This document shows, one piece after another, positions 6,175-6,339 of a stretch of 6,339 nt of DNA. Position 1 is the stretch's first letter; every line of letters begins with the position of its first letter. Source of the stretch: Poriferisodalis multihospitum (lineage in GTDB: Bacteria; Actinomycetota; Acidimicrobiia; Acidimicrobiales; Poriferisodalaceae); contig JAPYOI010000280.1 in the NCBI GenBank assembly GCA_028278755.1, positions 1 to 6,339 on the forward strand. Direction: 5' to 3'. The notes beneath the pieces were generated by a model. It was not told where the DNA came from. It ran no database searches and saw only the letters and a list, made by a program, of their open reading frames with translations. Position numbers and translations under genes: made by a program.

Positions 6175-6339
6175 TCAGTCGGCCATCAGCGTGGGCGCAT
6201 CAGCGCGGAGTTCGTCGAAGGACTTGCCAGTCAGGTCCAAGTACAGGCTGTGCGGGCAGACATCGACGTCGCTGTCGTTACCCCACGCCACTGCGCCGGT
6301 GTCAGGAACGATGTGAGCGCTGCGCCAGTAGCCCGAATC
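6175..6339 (-). CDS. DUF2442-type protein, C-terminal fragment
   Basis: The window includes the last 54 residues and the TGA stop (6175-6177); the N-terminus lies beyond the right edge. The segment A-H-I-V-P-D-T-G-A-V-A-W-G-N-D-S-D-V matches the C-terminal signature of DUF2442 proteins (V-x-V-x-P-E-x-G-T-V-x-W-P-N-G-A-D), and C-P-H-S-L-Y corresponds to the following x-P-x-x-L-Y. The position directly upstream of a DUF4160 gene on the same strand supports the call, since this gene pair is recurrent. About 19 residues follow the L-Y, including a second M-A-D ending; the tail is longer than in the shortest family members. Molecular function is unknown; a partner or antitoxin-like role for the DUF4160 protein is only a suggestion. 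Confidence 0.7.
   Translation of the reverse strand, partial: DSGYWRSAHIVPDTGAVAWGNDSDVDVCPHSLYLDLTGKSFDELRADAPTLMAD

Overview
The window is GC-rich and looks like chromosomal DNA from a high-GC actinobacterium. The strongest reason is the large secreted protein that combines cell-wall-binding repeats (CWB2, PF04122) with TolB/WD40-like (PD40) beta-propeller blades. Such fusions are familiar in environmental Actinomycetota, and Acidimicrobiia is my best guess, but the lineage is inference only.

Layout: the left edge (1-107, + strand) holds the last 34 residues of a PIN-domain (VapC-like) protein. Everything else is on the - strand. Read in the direction of transcription, from the right edge, these are: the C-terminal 54 residues of a DUF2442-type protein (6175-6339); a DUF4160 protein (5769-6164) with an unusual C-terminal extension that runs 14 nt into the next gene; a very large secreted CWB2/PD40 protein that fills most of the window (876-5782); and a small RDD-family membrane protein (266-817). 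The PIN and RDD genes converge on a 158-nt spacer with one compact perfect hairpin.

Two of the four - strand genes appear broken in ways visible in the sequence. The CWB2/PD40 gene is split between two reading frames at a run of five G's (plus-strand C's 3216-3220). Adding one G, or slipping -1, would join the two halves into one 1635-residue protein at exactly the start of a CWB2 repeat (G-K-D-R-Y-A-T-S). The RDD gene has a good ribosome-binding site and start at 817, but an in-frame TGA at 734-736 falls inside the conserved N-terminal R-x6-D motif of the RDD domain. These could be real decay, sequence errors or, much less likely, recoding.

The large protein is itself a tandem duplication: signal peptide, acidic linker, three CWB2 repeats, a propeller of about seven blades, then three more CWB2 repeats and a second propeller of about seven blades. 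It should be exported and held at the cell envelope. Its ligand or substrate cannot be read from the sequence. The DUF2442/DUF4160 pair and the PIN protein are small accessory genes of toxin-antitoxin-like character flanking it. Nothing directly ties them functionally to the envelope protein.
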